Shown: positions 1 through 9,037 of the stretch, one piece after another
Position numbering within the stretch: the stretch's first letter is position 1
How the letters are laid out: the number at the start of each line of letters is the position of its first letter
Assembly: GCA_017465565.1 (NCBI GenBank)
Contig: JAFTWA010000042.1
Coordinates: 30,958 to 94,957 of the forward strand
Reading direction: 5' to 3'
DNA length: 64,000 nucleotides
Source of the DNA: Tyzzerella sp.
GTDB taxonomy: Bacteria; Bacillota; Clostridia; Lachnospirales; Lachnospiraceae
Position numbers and translations under genes: made by a program
The notes under the pieces: model-generated
Databases searched by the model: none
Seen by the model: the letters and a program-made list of their open reading frames with translations, nothing else
Told to the model about the DNA's origin: nothing

Positions 1-1
1 T

Positions 2-3000
2 AATGAAGGTGCAGAGATTATAGGTACAAACATTACTGTAAATGGTACTGGGGGAAGCGGTGTTGCTACTCTGAATGGTACAACTAAGATTAATAAATTA
101 ACAACAACCGGAGTATACGGATACAACGTAGATGCACAAGGTGGAAAGACAATTATCATTGATGGAACGTTGAATTCGAGCGAAACGACAAATGTCCGCG
201 TAAAAGAAGGTACATTACATCTTGAAAATGTTTTGGTAGACGGGGCACCTGCGGTAGTAGCTGCTGACGGAACCGTAAATAAGTACAATGGCATTACAGC
301 AACCGGTGGAAATATGGTTTTGAAGAATGTCACGGTACAAAATACGGCAGGACGTTGTCTGAACTGTACAGGAACTATCGTGACAGGAGAAAATGTAGTT
401 GTAAAAAATGCTACAGGAACAGCGGTTTATAATAGTAATGGAAGTATCGACATTGATGGACTTGAAGCGAGTGGCGGCACTGGTCATAATGTGGATGTGC
501 AGTCAGGAAGTGTAAGCCTCAAGAATGCAGTTCTTGGCGAGACAAAGACAACAAGTGTGAATATTGCAAATGGAAGTCTTTCTTTGAAAAATACATTGAT
601 AGATGGAGCACCAGCAATTGCAGATGAAAAAGGAGAAATCAAGTCTTATCACGGAATTACTGCAAATGGTGGAAAAGTGAGTTTGGATACCGTTACCATT
701 CAAAATACAGCTTCCCGAAATTTGAATAATAATGCTGCAGAAATCACAGGAAAGAATGTAGTTTTGAAAAATGCTGGTACAACAAGCTTATACAATAATG
801 GAACAGTAACAATCGATGGATTGGAAATCAAGGGAAAAGAAGGAATTGCGGCACACAATGTGGACAGTGCAGGAACACTAACACTGAAGAATGCAACGTT
901 ATGCCAGACAGGTACGACAAGTATCAATCTAAGACAAGATTCTGTTACAACATTGGAAAATGTAGTGATAGAAGGTACAACATCGGGTCATGGTATTTAT
1001 CTCAAAAAGAGTGCAGCCTTGAACTTTGATGGATTGACTATTAAGAATGTAGCGGGCAGAGCATTGACTAATGGTTATGAAAACATCGATGGGGGAACCG
1101 TTAACGGAAAAAACCTTGTGGTTAACACTACAGGAGGCACAGCAGTAGCCAATGTAACCGGAATTATGAAGATTGATGGATTTGAGGCGAGCGTTGGGAC
1201 TGGTCATAATGTGGATGTGCAGTCAGGAAGTGTAAGTATCGAGAATGCAGTTCTTGGTGAGACCAAGACAACAAACGTAAATATCGAAAAAGGAAGTCTT
1301 TCTTTGAAAAATGCATTAATAGATGGAGCACCAGCAATTGCAGATGAAAAAGGAGAAATCAAGTCTTATCACGGAATCACTGCAAATGGTGGAAAAGTGA
1401 GTTTGGATACCGTTACAATTCAAAATACAGCTTCCCGAAATTTGAATAATAATGCTGCAGAAATCACAGGAAAGAAAGTAGTTTTGAAAAATGCGGGTAC
1501 AACAAGCTTATATAATAATGGAACTGTAACAATTGATGGATTGGAAATCAAGGGAAAAGAAGGAATCGCAGCACACAATGTGGACAGTGCAGGAACACTA
1601 ACGCTGAAGAATGCAACTTTATGTCAGACAGGTACGACAAGTATTAATCTAAGACAAGATTCTGTTACAACATTAGAAAATGTAGTGATAGAAGGTACAA
1701 CGTCAGGTCATGGAGTTTATGTCAAGAAAAATGCAACCTTAAATTTTGATGGATTGACTGTTAAGAATGTAGCAGGCAGAGCATTAACGAATGGTTATAC
1801 AAATGTTGAAGGCGGAAGCGTTATCGGTAAAAAACTCGTGATTGACACCACGGGAGGCACGGCAGTTGCCAATGTAACAGGAACTGTGAAGCTTGATGGG
1901 GTTACCATTGATGGAAGAACGGGGTATGCGGTTGATAACTCTGAAACTATGGAACTGAGAAATGTTGAAATCGAAGCATACGAAAAAGCTTCTGCAATCA
2001 AAAATACTGGTGAACTGATAGTAGACGGCGGAACAATTAATGCAGGAACCTATGCTGGTATTAATCACGTGTCAGGCTCGGTAACGCTGGAAGGAACATT
2101 GACTGTCAACACTTCAAGCTACCCTATTTACCTGGATCCAGATAAGGAAGTAGAAACACTCAATCTTGCAGAGGGAGTAACGTTTATTGCGGAATCAAGG
2201 ATTAATTTGCCAACGAGCCATGTTATAACCGTACTTGGAGAAATCGGAAACACTCCAGAACAAGTAATTGCATTTACACCAGCAAATGTCACATCGGGGA
2301 CAGTTTATGTAGATACACCGAATGTTGAGCTGGCGAAAAAACTTGCAGATATGAATGTATTTAAGCCAAAAGGAGTGTCAGCAATCGCTGGCGAAGGTGA
2401 CAATGCTGATAAGTTAGTGGCAGGGACTGTTGTATTTGATGAAGAAGCAACGATAATCGAGGTTTCTACATGGGCAGATTTAAAAACTGCGATTGAGAAT
2501 ACAGAAGAAGGCGATAACTTACATATTGTTCTTTTAAATAATATTGATGAGACTGAAGAGAGTGTCATTACAGTCGGTCTAAAAGCAACTACGAAAGTAA
2601 CGCTTTCAGATAATGGAAAAGGTTACATGATTAAGAGAACGGATTTGACAAATGCCTTATTTAAAGTGAATCCAGTTTCTGTCATGAACATTGATGGAAC
2701 ACTTACGATAGATGGGGCATCTGACAAGACAAGCCAATCTAAAGAAGCAATTTTCCTAAATGAAGGTACGCTGACTATTGGTAGCGGTGTGACTATAAAG
2801 AATGGTTATAAATCAAGTTCAGATAACAGCCTTTCGGGCACTGGAAAATCAGCAGGTGCGATTGAAAGTACCGGAACACTGGAGATTAATGGTACAGTAA
2901 CTGCTTCTGGAAGTAAAAATTGCAGCGCAATTGCAGTATTAAGTGGAACGTTCACAACAAATGGTGCAAAATTAAACAGCAATATCAGTAGCCGTGCGGT

Positions 3001-4252
3001 TCGTATTGCCTCAGGAACAGCAGTATTAACGAATACAGAGATTTGCAACAATACATTTACTACAAAGAAAACATCTGGAGCGGGATTACTGATTGATAAT
3101 GGTTCTGTCACTATTAGTGGAGGCACAATTAGTAACAATAAAACATATGCTTATACAAATACAGATAAAGATACAGATTCTAACGGAGCGGGCATTTATG
3201 TGATGAATACTGCAAGTCTGACAATCGAAAATTGTACACTTGGAGGTAATGAGGCTGGTGGATATGGTGGCGCAATTGGAAGTACTAGCAGTGGAAAGGT
3301 GAAATTGACCAATTGTGTGCTCAATGGCAATAAAGCAGGCACACACGGAGCTGCAATCCGAATCAATAAGAAAAACAGTACGAGTATTCTTGAAATGATA
3401 GGATGTACTGTAACAAATAATACAGCTGCGCAACAAGCAGGTGCAATCATCAGTAATGCTAAGACTGTAACTATGACAAATTGTACTTTCACTGGTAATA
3501 CAGCTGAGGGATATGTAGGTGTGCTATTTTTCAACGAAACTAATAGCCAGGAAGTTACGCTAACAGATTGTGAAATTAACAGTAATACAGGTACGACGGG
3601 TGTCGGAGCCATTCGAATTGACAATGGAAAGCTTACTTTGAATAATTGTGAAGTGAAAGATAATATAGTCACGAGTGGTAATGCAGGTGCAATTTGGGCT
3701 GGTAGCAGTAATGAACTCATATTAAATAATACAGAAATTAGCGGTAATACGGCCAGTGGTTCTGGTAATGGCGGAGCAATTTATGTGAATAATTCAGGAG
3801 CAATTACCTTGAACAATTGTACAGTTACAGGTAATAGTAACGCACAAGGTGGTGCATTCTATATTACTCATCCTTCAGCTAGTGTGACCGTAGAAGGCGG
3901 TACCATATCAAATAATGTAGCAACTACTGGACGTGGTGGTGCAGTACGAATAGAAAATGGAACCATCACGATTACGGGATGTACGATTAGTGATAATAGT
4001 GCGCCGACATCTGGAGGAGCTTTCTTCATCAACCAGTACACGGCAAAGGATGGAACGTATTATCATGGGAAAGTTTATATGACTTCATGTACTTTGAATG
4101 GTAATAGTTCAAATGGAGATGGTCCAACAATTCATGTGGCAGGAACCTTGTCATTAAAGAATTGTAAGATAAATAATATTTCATCAGTGAATGATGCAAA
4201 CAAGGATCAGATTTGTCAAACAGATATTGCAACTGTAACAAACGAGGAATAA
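2..4252 (+). CDS. Giant beta-helix adhesin-like surface protein, 5' truncated by window edge
   Basis: The reading frame is open from base 2 to the TAA at 4250-4252 (1416 codons) with no credible start: the first candidate, TTG at 170, has no ribosome binding site and the same repeat pattern runs on upstream of it. The gene therefore begins outside the window. The protein is low in Cys and Trp, rich in Asn, Thr, Gly and Val, and built of short rungs of the type 'GTxxNVxVxxGxxxLxNxxI', as expected of a right-handed parallel beta-helix. It contains two near-identical 240-residue units (bases 481-1200 and 1201-1920), then a spacer module near residues 800-900 (TWADLKTAIE), then a C-terminal half with GGAI/NNT rungs like those of polymorphic outer-membrane and adhesin-like proteins. 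No sortase motif or C-terminal anchor is visible; by analogy with the paralogue at 47524, anchoring may be by an N-terminal lipid. Ligand unknown. Confidence 0.85.
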   Translation, partial: NEGAEIIGTNITVNGTGGSGVATLNGTTKINKLTTTGVYGYNVDAQGGKTIIIDGTLNSSETTNVRVKEGTLHLENVLVDGAPAVVAADGTVNKYNGITATGGNMVLKNVTVQNTAGRCLNCTGTIVTGENVVVKNATGTAVYNSNGSIDIDGLEASGGTGHNVDVQSGSVSLKNAVLGETKTTSVNIANGSLSLKNTLIDGAPAIADEKGEIKSYHGITANGGKVSLDTVTIQNTASRNLNNNAAEITGKNVVLKNAGTTSLYNNGTVTIDGLEIKGKEGIAAHNVDSAGTLTLKNATLCQTGTTSINLRQDSVTTLENVVIEGTTSGHGIYLKKSAALNFDGLTIKNVAGRALTNGYENIDGGTVNGKNLVVNTTGGTAVANVTGIMKIDGFEASVGTGHNVDVQSGSVSIENAVLGETKTTNVNIEKGSLSLKNALIDGAPAIADEKGEIKSYHGITANGGKVSLDTVTIQNTASRNLNNNAAEITGKKVVLKNAGTTSLYNNGTVTIDGLEIKGKEGIAAHNVDSAGTLTLKNATLCQTGTTSINLRQDSVTTLENVVIEGTTSGHGVYVKKNATLNFDGLTVKNVAGRALTNGYTNVEGGSVIGKKLVIDTTGGTAVANVTGTVKLDGVTIDGRTGYAVDNSETMELRNVEIEAYEKASAIKNTGELIVDGGTINAGTYAGINHVSGSVTLEGTLTVNTSSYPIYLDPDKEVETLNLAEGVTFIAESRINLPTSHVITVLGEIGNTPEQVIAFTPANVTSGTVYVDTPNVELAKKLADMNVFKPKGVSAIAGEGDNADKLVAGTVVFDEEATIIEVSTWADLKTAIENTEEGDNLHIVLLNNIDETEESVITVGLKATTKVTLSDNGKGYMIKRTDLTNALFKVNPVSVMNIDGTLTIDGASDKTSQSKEAIFLNEGTLTIGSGVTIKNGYKSSSDNSLSGTGKSAGAIESTGTLEINGTVTASGSKNCSAIAVLSGTFTTNGAKLNSNISSRAVRIASGTAVLTNTEICNNTFTTKKTSGAGLLIDNGSVTISGGTISNNKTYAYTNTDKDTDSNGAGIYVMNTASLTIENCTLGGNEAGGYGGAIGSTSSGKVKLTNCVLNGNKAGTHGAAIRINKKNSTSILEMIGCTVTNNTAAQQAGAIISNAKTVTMTNCTFTGNTAEGYVGVLFFNETNSQEVTLTDCEINSNTGTTGVGAIRIDNGKLTLNNCEVKDNIVTSGNAGAIWAGSSNELILNNTEISGNTASGSGNGGAIYVNNSGAITLNNCTVTGNSNAQGGAFYITHPSASVTVEGGTISNNVATTGRGGAVRIENGTITITGCTISDNSAPTSGGAFFINQYTAKDGTYYHGKVYMTSCTLNGNSSNGDGPTIHVAGTLSLKNCKINNISSVNDANKDQICQTDIATVTNEE
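481..1920 (+). repeat. Two tandem 720-bp direct repeats inside the beta-helix gene
   Basis: Bases 481-1200 and 1201-1920 align in register with a 720-bp period (240 codons). Both begin with the same run TGGTCATAATGTGGATGTGC and the match stays high across the unit, falling off outside it. Most differences are silent or single-base, so the duplication is recent or kept alike by gene conversion. The unit is an exact multiple of three, so gain or loss would keep the frame. Confidence 0.9.
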
Positions 4253-4272
4253 AAAGTATATAAAAACAGATA

Positions 4273-4320
4273 CATAGGCTGCTGGTGGAATATGTTCGAT
4301 GCAGCAGTCTATGTTTATTA
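4273..4320 (+). terminator. Hairpin between beta-helix gene and catabolic operon
   Basis: A 12-bp stem (4273-4284 with 4302-4313, one G-U pair) with a 17-nt loop is followed by a short T-rich run. It lies 20 bp after the beta-helix stop and overlaps the leader of the next gene, so it may be a weak terminator or attenuator rather than a full stop. Confidence 0.45.
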
Positions 4321-4337
4321 AGGAAAGGAAAAAAGAC

Positions 4338-5126
4338 ATGAAGTATTCAGCTAGTTCTTTGAGTTTTCCTCAAGGTTCTGTCAGAGGGTTGAAAAAGCTA
4401 GATAAGAGAATCGGAATTGAAATCTTTTACGAATTTGCCAGTGAAGATATGTGGAATCATGTTCTAGAGGAAGCAATGGATCATCGAGAAGGTGAATTCA
4501 GTATTCATAGTCCGATGTTTTATGCAAACGTGGGTTACAGTGATGAAAAAGAGTTGATTCGGGAACTCAGTGTTCCGTTTGAACTTTATCATAGGTTCAA
4601 TGGTCAATTTTATGTATTACATTCCCAGGGAGAAGGTTATATTCCGAGTGATGAGATTGAAAGAGCAGATTTACGAAGGAAAGTAACTGAGAGAATTAAG
4701 ACTTTTTCCGAGATTTGTGAAAGTGAAGGAATAACACTGGTAATAGAAAATTTATATCAGGGAACTCCAGGACCACTATTTAGTCAAGAAGAATACATAC
4801 AGTTATTTGACGCAGTTCCGAAAGCAAAGGCCTTAATCGATGTGGGGCATGCAGTACTTGGACGGTATGATATTTATGAGGTACAAAAGGCCTTAAAAGA
4901 ACGATTGATCGGCTATCATGTCCATGATAACGATGGAATACGAGACTTTCATTGGAGAATGGAAGCGGAAAATGGCGTGGTAGATTGGGATAAGTTCTGT
5001 CTAGGTGTGAAGAAATACACACCGGATGCAACTCTGGTTATGGAATATGTACATGCAAAACCAGATGATTACACAGATGATATGGAAAAATTTGAAAGAA
5101 AAATGAAAGATATTAACATTATGTAA
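4338..5126 (+). CDS. Sugar phosphate isomerase/epimerase family protein (TIM barrel)
   Basis: A 262-residue protein of the xylose isomerase-like TIM-barrel / AP-endonuclease 2 superfamily. The C-terminal half shows the usual metal-ligand pattern: Glu in VIENLY, Asp and His in IDVGHA, His in YHVHDND, and a late Glu in VMEYVHA. Members isomerise or epimerise sugars or sugar phosphates, or are lyases; the substrate cannot be read from the sequence. I start at ATG 4338, which follows an AAGGAAAGGAAAA ribosome binding site; an in-frame ATG at 4299 lies inside the upstream hairpin and has no site. It is the first gene of a tight operon that continues with a PHP hydrolase and aldolase. Confidence 0.8.
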   Translation: MKYSASSLSFPQGSVRGLKKLDKRIGIEIFYEFASEDMWNHVLEEAMDHREGEFSIHSPMFYANVGYSDEKELIRELSVPFELYHRFNGQFYVLHSQGEGYIPSDEIERADLRRKVTERIKTFSEICESEGITLVIENLYQGTPGPLFSQEEYIQLFDAVPKAKALIDVGHAVLGRYDIYEVQKALKERLIGYHVHDNDGIRDFHWRMEAENGVVDWDKFCLGVKKYTPDATLVMEYVHAKPDDYTDDMEKFERKMKDINIM

Positions 5127-5144
5127 AAGAGGTTGGATAGAAGA

Positions 5145-5915
5145 ATGAAAAAAGTAATTGCGGATTTGCATACACATACTTTGGCAAGCGGTCATGCATA
5201 CAGTACTATTCAGGAAATGGCGCAAAGGGCATCTGAGATGGGTATTAAGCTATTGGGTATCACAGAGCATGGTCCAATGGTTCCATCAAGCTGTCAGCCA
5301 ATTTATTTTCATAATTATAAAGTGATTAACCGGTATTATAATGGAGTGCGGCTACTTATGGGCGCCGAAGTAAATATTCTCGATTATGATGGCAATTTGG
5401 ATTTGACATCAGGTGATATGCGTTGGTTTGATATTTGTATTGCCGGAATTCATAATAATGTATGCTATAGTGCTGGTTCAGTTATGGAAAATACACGAGC
5501 ATATTGTAAGGTGATGGAAAACCCAGATGTGGATATCATCAGTCATCCAGACGACGGACGTGTGCCTGTGGATTATGAGCAGTTAGTGCGTAATTCTAAA
5601 GAAACGAATGTACTACTTGAGCTAAATAATTCTTCGCTGAATCCTTTCAATGTCCGTGCAAAAGGAAATAGTGCAGAAAATATGCGTACGATGATGAAAT
5701 ATTGTGAAAAATATGATGTTCCGCTTATTATTAACAGTGATGCACATTACAGCATGGAAGTTGGAGATTTCAGCCGGGTACAATCACTGATTGAAGAAGT
5801 CCATTTCCCACAAGAACTGATTGTAAATTATTCAGTGGAGAATGTTTTAAAATATCTGCATCGATTTGACAGTGAAAAATTATTGAAAGAACTGAAAGAA
5901 AAAGAAGTTATATGA
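5145..5915 (+). CDS. PHP-domain hydrolase (YcdX-like phosphatase/phosphoesterase)
   Basis: A 256-residue PHP-family metalloenzyme. The N-terminal DLHTHT motif, then the ASGHAYST segment, ITEHG, a GAEVNI Glu, ISHPDDGR and a late NSDAHY motif supply the His/Asp/Glu ligands of a multinuclear metal centre. This order matches the YcdX-like branch, which are phosphatases of unclear substrate; here it may act on a sugar phosphate of the operon. ATG 5145 is chosen because an AGAGG site lies about 12 bases upstream; a TTG at 5133 is in frame but overlaps that site. The gene lies 18 bp after the isomerase gene. Confidence 0.8.
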   Translation: MKKVIADLHTHTLASGHAYSTIQEMAQRASEMGIKLLGITEHGPMVPSSCQPIYFHNYKVINRYYNGVRLLMGAEVNILDYDGNLDLTSGDMRWFDICIAGIHNNVCYSAGSVMENTRAYCKVMENPDVDIISHPDDGRVPVDYEQLVRNSKETNVLLELNNSSLNPFNVRAKGNSAENMRTMMKYCEKYDVPLIINSDAHYSMEVGDFSRVQSLIEEVHFPQELIVNYSVENVLKYLHRFDSEKLLKELKEKEVI

Positions 5916-5945
5916 AATAGGATATAAAAAAGGAGGTGGGCAGCA

Positions 5946-6800
5946 ATGCCATTAGTTACATCGGAAAAAATGTTATCAGATGCGCAGAAAGGCGGCTATG
6001 CTGTAGGTGCATTTAACGTGGAAAATATGGAAATGGTGAAAGCAGTTATTGCAGCAGCTGAAGAATTACATGCACCAGTCATGTTACAGACTACACCATC
6101 AACAGTGAAATATGGAACTTTAGATACATATGCTGCAATTGTTGCAGCAGAGGCAAAAAAGGCTTCTGTTCCAGTATGTCTTCATTTGGACCATGGCAGT
6201 AGTTATGAATTGGCAATTGCAGCAATGGAAGCTGGCTATACATCTGTTATGATTGACGGTTCGGGCGAAGCATTTGAAGATAATGTGGAAGTAAGTAAAA
6301 AAGTAGTAGAAGCTGCGAAAGAGAAAGGAATTCCTGTGGAGGCAGAACTTGGGAAAGTTGGCGGAAAAGAAGACGACTTGGAAGCAGATGCAGACACAAA
6401 TACAGATCCACAAGAAGCAAAAGCGTTTGTAGAAAGAACAGGTGTGTCTTCTCTTGCAATTGCAATTGGTACAGCTCATGGATTTTATGTTGGAACGCCT
6501 GTATTAGATAAGGAAAGAGTATCAGAAATCAAAAAAGTAGTATCTGTGCCATTGGTATTACATGGAGCGTCAGGACTGTCAGAAGATGATGTAAAAGAAT
6601 GTGTTGCACGTGGTATATGTAAAGTAAACTTTGCAACAGAACTCCGCGTGGCATATACAGATGCAGTGAAAAAGTTATTGGCTGAAAAACCAGAAACATT
6701 TGACCCTAAAAAATTAGGTGTTGTTGGTATGGAAGCCGTGAAGGAAATCGTAAAAAGCCGTATGCTTATGTGTGGATGTGAAAACAGAGCAAATGGTTAA
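5946..6800 (+). CDS. Class II ketose-bisphosphate aldolase (fructose/tagatose-bisphosphate type)
   Basis: A 284-residue zinc aldolase that cleaves a ketose 1,6-bisphosphate to DHAP and glyceraldehyde 3-phosphate. Visible residues include the LHLDHGSS motif (Asp82 proton donor, His83 zinc ligand), His178 in IGTAHGFY and His206 in VLHGASG, the other expected zinc ligands. The length is that of the GatY/KbaY group, shorter than E. coli FbaA. With the GatD-like dehydrogenase and PfkB kinase downstream, tagatose 1,6-bisphosphate is a likely substrate, but fructose bisphosphate cannot be excluded. A strong AAGGAGGTGG site precedes ATG 5946. Confidence 0.88.
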   Translation: MPLVTSEKMLSDAQKGGYAVGAFNVENMEMVKAVIAAAEELHAPVMLQTTPSTVKYGTLDTYAAIVAAEAKKASVPVCLHLDHGSSYELAIAAMEAGYTSVMIDGSGEAFEDNVEVSKKVVEAAKEKGIPVEAELGKVGGKEDDLEADADTNTDPQEAKAFVERTGVSSLAIAIGTAHGFYVGTPVLDKERVSEIKKVVSVPLVLHGASGLSEDDVKECVARGICKVNFATELRVAYTDAVKKLLAEKPETFDPKKLGVVGMEAVKEIVKSRMLMCGCENRANG

Positions 6801-6810
6801 AGGGGACAAA

Positions 6811-8322
6811 GTGAAACGATATTTGTTAGGTATTGATATTGGTACAAGTGCCTGCAAGGTTGCAGTGTTTGAGAAAAATGGCCGGGTAGTTGCAACTGCA
6901 AATGGCAACTACCCAGTTTATTATCCACGTCCGGGTTGGGCGGAACAAAATCCAGAAGAATGGTGGAATGCCTTATGCGGTGCTATTCAAGAGGTATTGA
7001 AAACGGGGAATGTCGCTCCAGACGAGATTGCAAGTGTGGGAGTTGACGGACAAAGTTGGTCCGCAATTGCAGTAGACAAGGAAGGTAAAGTACTTACTAA
7101 TACACCAATTTGGATGGATACAAGAGCAAAAGATATTTGCGATGAGCTGAATGAAAAATGTGGTGCAGACAAATTTTTGGATTTATCAGGAAATTCTTTA
7201 CAGCCATCATATACAACAGCAAAAATTATCTGGTACAAGCGTAACAAACCAGAGATATATAAAAAGATTTATAAAATTTTGCAGTCTAATAGTTATATAA
7301 CATATCGATTGACTGGAAATATGACACAAGATGTGTCACAAGGATATGGACTCCATTGTTTCGATATGCATACAGGAACATGGAGTGAAGAAATGTGTGA
7401 AATGCTCGACATTCCAATGGAAATTCTTCCAGACATTTATCAATGCCATGCAGTCATTGGAATAGTAAATGAGAAGGCATCTGTAGAGTGCGGCCTTGCA
7501 GTAGGTACACCAGTTGTTGCGGGTGGCTTAGACGCAGCTTGTGGAGCACTTGGAACAGGTGTCATTCATAACGGTGAAACACAGGAACAAGGTGGGCAGG
7601 CAGGCGGTATGAGCATTTGTCTCGATACATGTAAGGCAGACCCTAGGTTGATTCTGAGTTTTCACGTGGTACCCGATTGTTGGTTATTGCAAGGTGGAAC
7701 AACTGGCGGCGGTGGAGTTATGAGATGGCTGGAACGTGAATTTGCTGATTTTGAAAGAGAAGAAGGCAAGCACGTTGGAAAGAGTTCATTAGAACTATTT
7801 AATGAAATCGCAGAGAAAGTTGCAGCAGGAAGCGAGGGAGTAATCTTTTTACCATACATGTCAGGTGAACGATCACCAATTTGGGATCCTGATGCAAAAG
7901 GTGTATTCTACGGATTAGATTTCAGTAAGACGAAGGGTCATTTTGTGAGAGCTGCTATGGAAGGCGTGGCGTTTTCTTTAAAGCATAACTTAGAAGTCGC
8001 AAAAGAAGCTGGAGCAGAAGTAAGCACGCTCCGAGCAATGGGCGGTTCTGCAAATTCTCTGCTGTGGACGCAGATTAAATCCGATGTAACTGGAAAACCA
8101 ATTGTTGTTCCTTCATCAGATACTGCAACGACGTTAGGAGCAGCGATACTGGCAGGTGTGGGAATTGGTATGTACAAAGATTTTGAGGAGGCGGTGAGGT
8201 TAACCGTAAGAAATCAACGTTTTCACGAACCAAACGGTGATAATTTTGAGGTGTATGAAAAGAATTATCAAATTTATTTAGAATTGTACAACCAATTAAA
8301 AGGCACAATGAAGAAAAGCTAG
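6811..8322 (+). CDS. FGGY-family carbohydrate kinase (xylulokinase-like)
   Basis: A 503-residue sugar kinase with the two ribonuclease H-like domains of the FGGY family. It has the N-terminal phosphate motif LGIDIGTSACK, the GWAEQNPEEWW segment typical of xylulokinases, the catalytic Asp in GGLDAACGALG, and the C-terminal MGGSANS/ LGAAILAG nucleotide site. I choose GTG 6811, which follows AGGGG by five bases; the ATG at 6772 would overlap the aldolase by 29 bp with no ribosome binding site. Overall it resembles xylulokinase, but the neighbours suggest that the real substrate could be another ketose or polyol. Confidence 0.85.
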   Translation: MKRYLLGIDIGTSACKVAVFEKNGRVVATANGNYPVYYPRPGWAEQNPEEWWNALCGAIQEVLKTGNVAPDEIASVGVDGQSWSAIAVDKEGKVLTNTPIWMDTRAKDICDELNEKCGADKFLDLSGNSLQPSYTTAKIIWYKRNKPEIYKKIYKILQSNSYITYRLTGNMTQDVSQGYGLHCFDMHTGTWSEEMCEMLDIPMEILPDIYQCHAVIGIVNEKASVECGLAVGTPVVAGGLDAACGALGTGVIHNGETQEQGGQAGGMSICLDTCKADPRLILSFHVVPDCWLLQGGTTGGGGVMRWLEREFADFEREEGKHVGKSSLELFNEIAEKVAAGSEGVIFLPYMSGERSPIWDPDAKGVFYGLDFSKTKGHFVRAAMEGVAFSLKHNLEVAKEAGAEVSTLRAMGGSANSLLWTQIKSDVTGKPIVVPSSDTATTLGAAILAGVGIGMYKDFEEAVRLTVRNQRFHEPNGDNFEVYEKNYQIYLELYNQLKGTMKKS

Positions 8323-8353
8323 TTGAAACGAAGGGAGATTAAGAAACTGAGTT

Positions 8354-9025
8354 ATGGAAGTATTTACATTTGAGCAATTACAATACGTGATGAAAAAACC
8401 CTCGAAATTACGAAAGAAAAATCCAACTATTATATTCTTGCATGGTGCAGGTACGCGTGGTGTAGATATCAGTGTGTTAAGTAAAAATGCATTTTTCTCT
8501 AAAAATAGTCATGTTAGTGACGAGGAATTTCCTTTTGTAGTTTTCGCGCCACAGTGCTATGCAGATACTTGGTTTGATATTTTTGAACAACTGCAAGAAT
8601 ATGTAAAGATGGTGGCTTCCCATCCATTGGTGGATGAGAGAAGATTGTATCTTATTGGAAATAGTATGGGCGGTTATGGTGCATGGCAGTTGGCTATGAC
8701 CATGCCGAATTATTTTGCCGCGATTGTGCCGATTTGTGGTGGAGGAATGAAGTGGAACACAGGTCGTTTGAAGAATATTCCAGTGTGGGCATTTCATGGC
8801 AAGGAGGATCTGGTTGTCTCAGTGGAAGAAAGCATTCGTATGGTGGATGCAGTAAATGAAAATGGTGGGACAGCAAAACTTACATTGCTAGATAATACAG
8901 GACATAATAGTTGGGATTATGCCTATGCGCAGAAGCAGCTATTTGATTGGCTGTTGCAGCAAGAAAACATAGGAACATTACAATTTGATAACAAAGAATA
9001 TAGCGACAGCAAGACGTTTGGTTAG
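8354..9025 (+). CDS. Alpha/beta hydrolase (esterase / dienelactone hydrolase-like)
   Basis: A 223-residue cytosolic alpha/beta hydrolase without signal peptide. It has the oxyanion strand FLHGAGTRG, the nucleophile elbow GNSMGGYGAW (Ser104), an Asp in HGKEDLVV and a His in GHNSWDYAY, a complete triad. Relatives include CE1-type acetyl/feruloyl esterases and PHB depolymerase-like proteins. Inside a carbohydrate operon it most likely removes an ester group from an imported sugar; the substrate is inference. Confidence 0.8.
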   Translation: MEVFTFEQLQYVMKKPSKLRKKNPTIIFLHGAGTRGVDISVLSKNAFFSKNSHVSDEEFPFVVFAPQCYADTWFDIFEQLQEYVKMVASHPLVDERRLYLIGNSMGGYGAWQLAMTMPNYFAAIVPICGGGMKWNTGRLKNIPVWAFHGKEDLVVSVEESIRMVDAVNENGGTAKLTLLDNTGHNSWDYAYAQKQLFDWLLQQENIGTLQFDNKEYSDSKTFG

Positions 9026-9037
9026 GAGGGATAAAGC

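Noticed and set aside
170-172. TTG as start of the left-edge protein
   Set aside because: The frame is open back to base 2 with the same beta-helix pattern and no ribosome binding site precedes the TTG.
481-1920. CRISPR-like array
   Set aside because: The repeat is 720 bp, coding and in frame; there are no short repeats with unique spacers anywhere in the window.
3196-3720. 174-codon antisense ORF in the beta-helix gene
   Set aside because: Low-complexity mirror of the Asn/Thr-rich sense strand; no start signals. The same holds for many antisense ORFs at 48450-56963.
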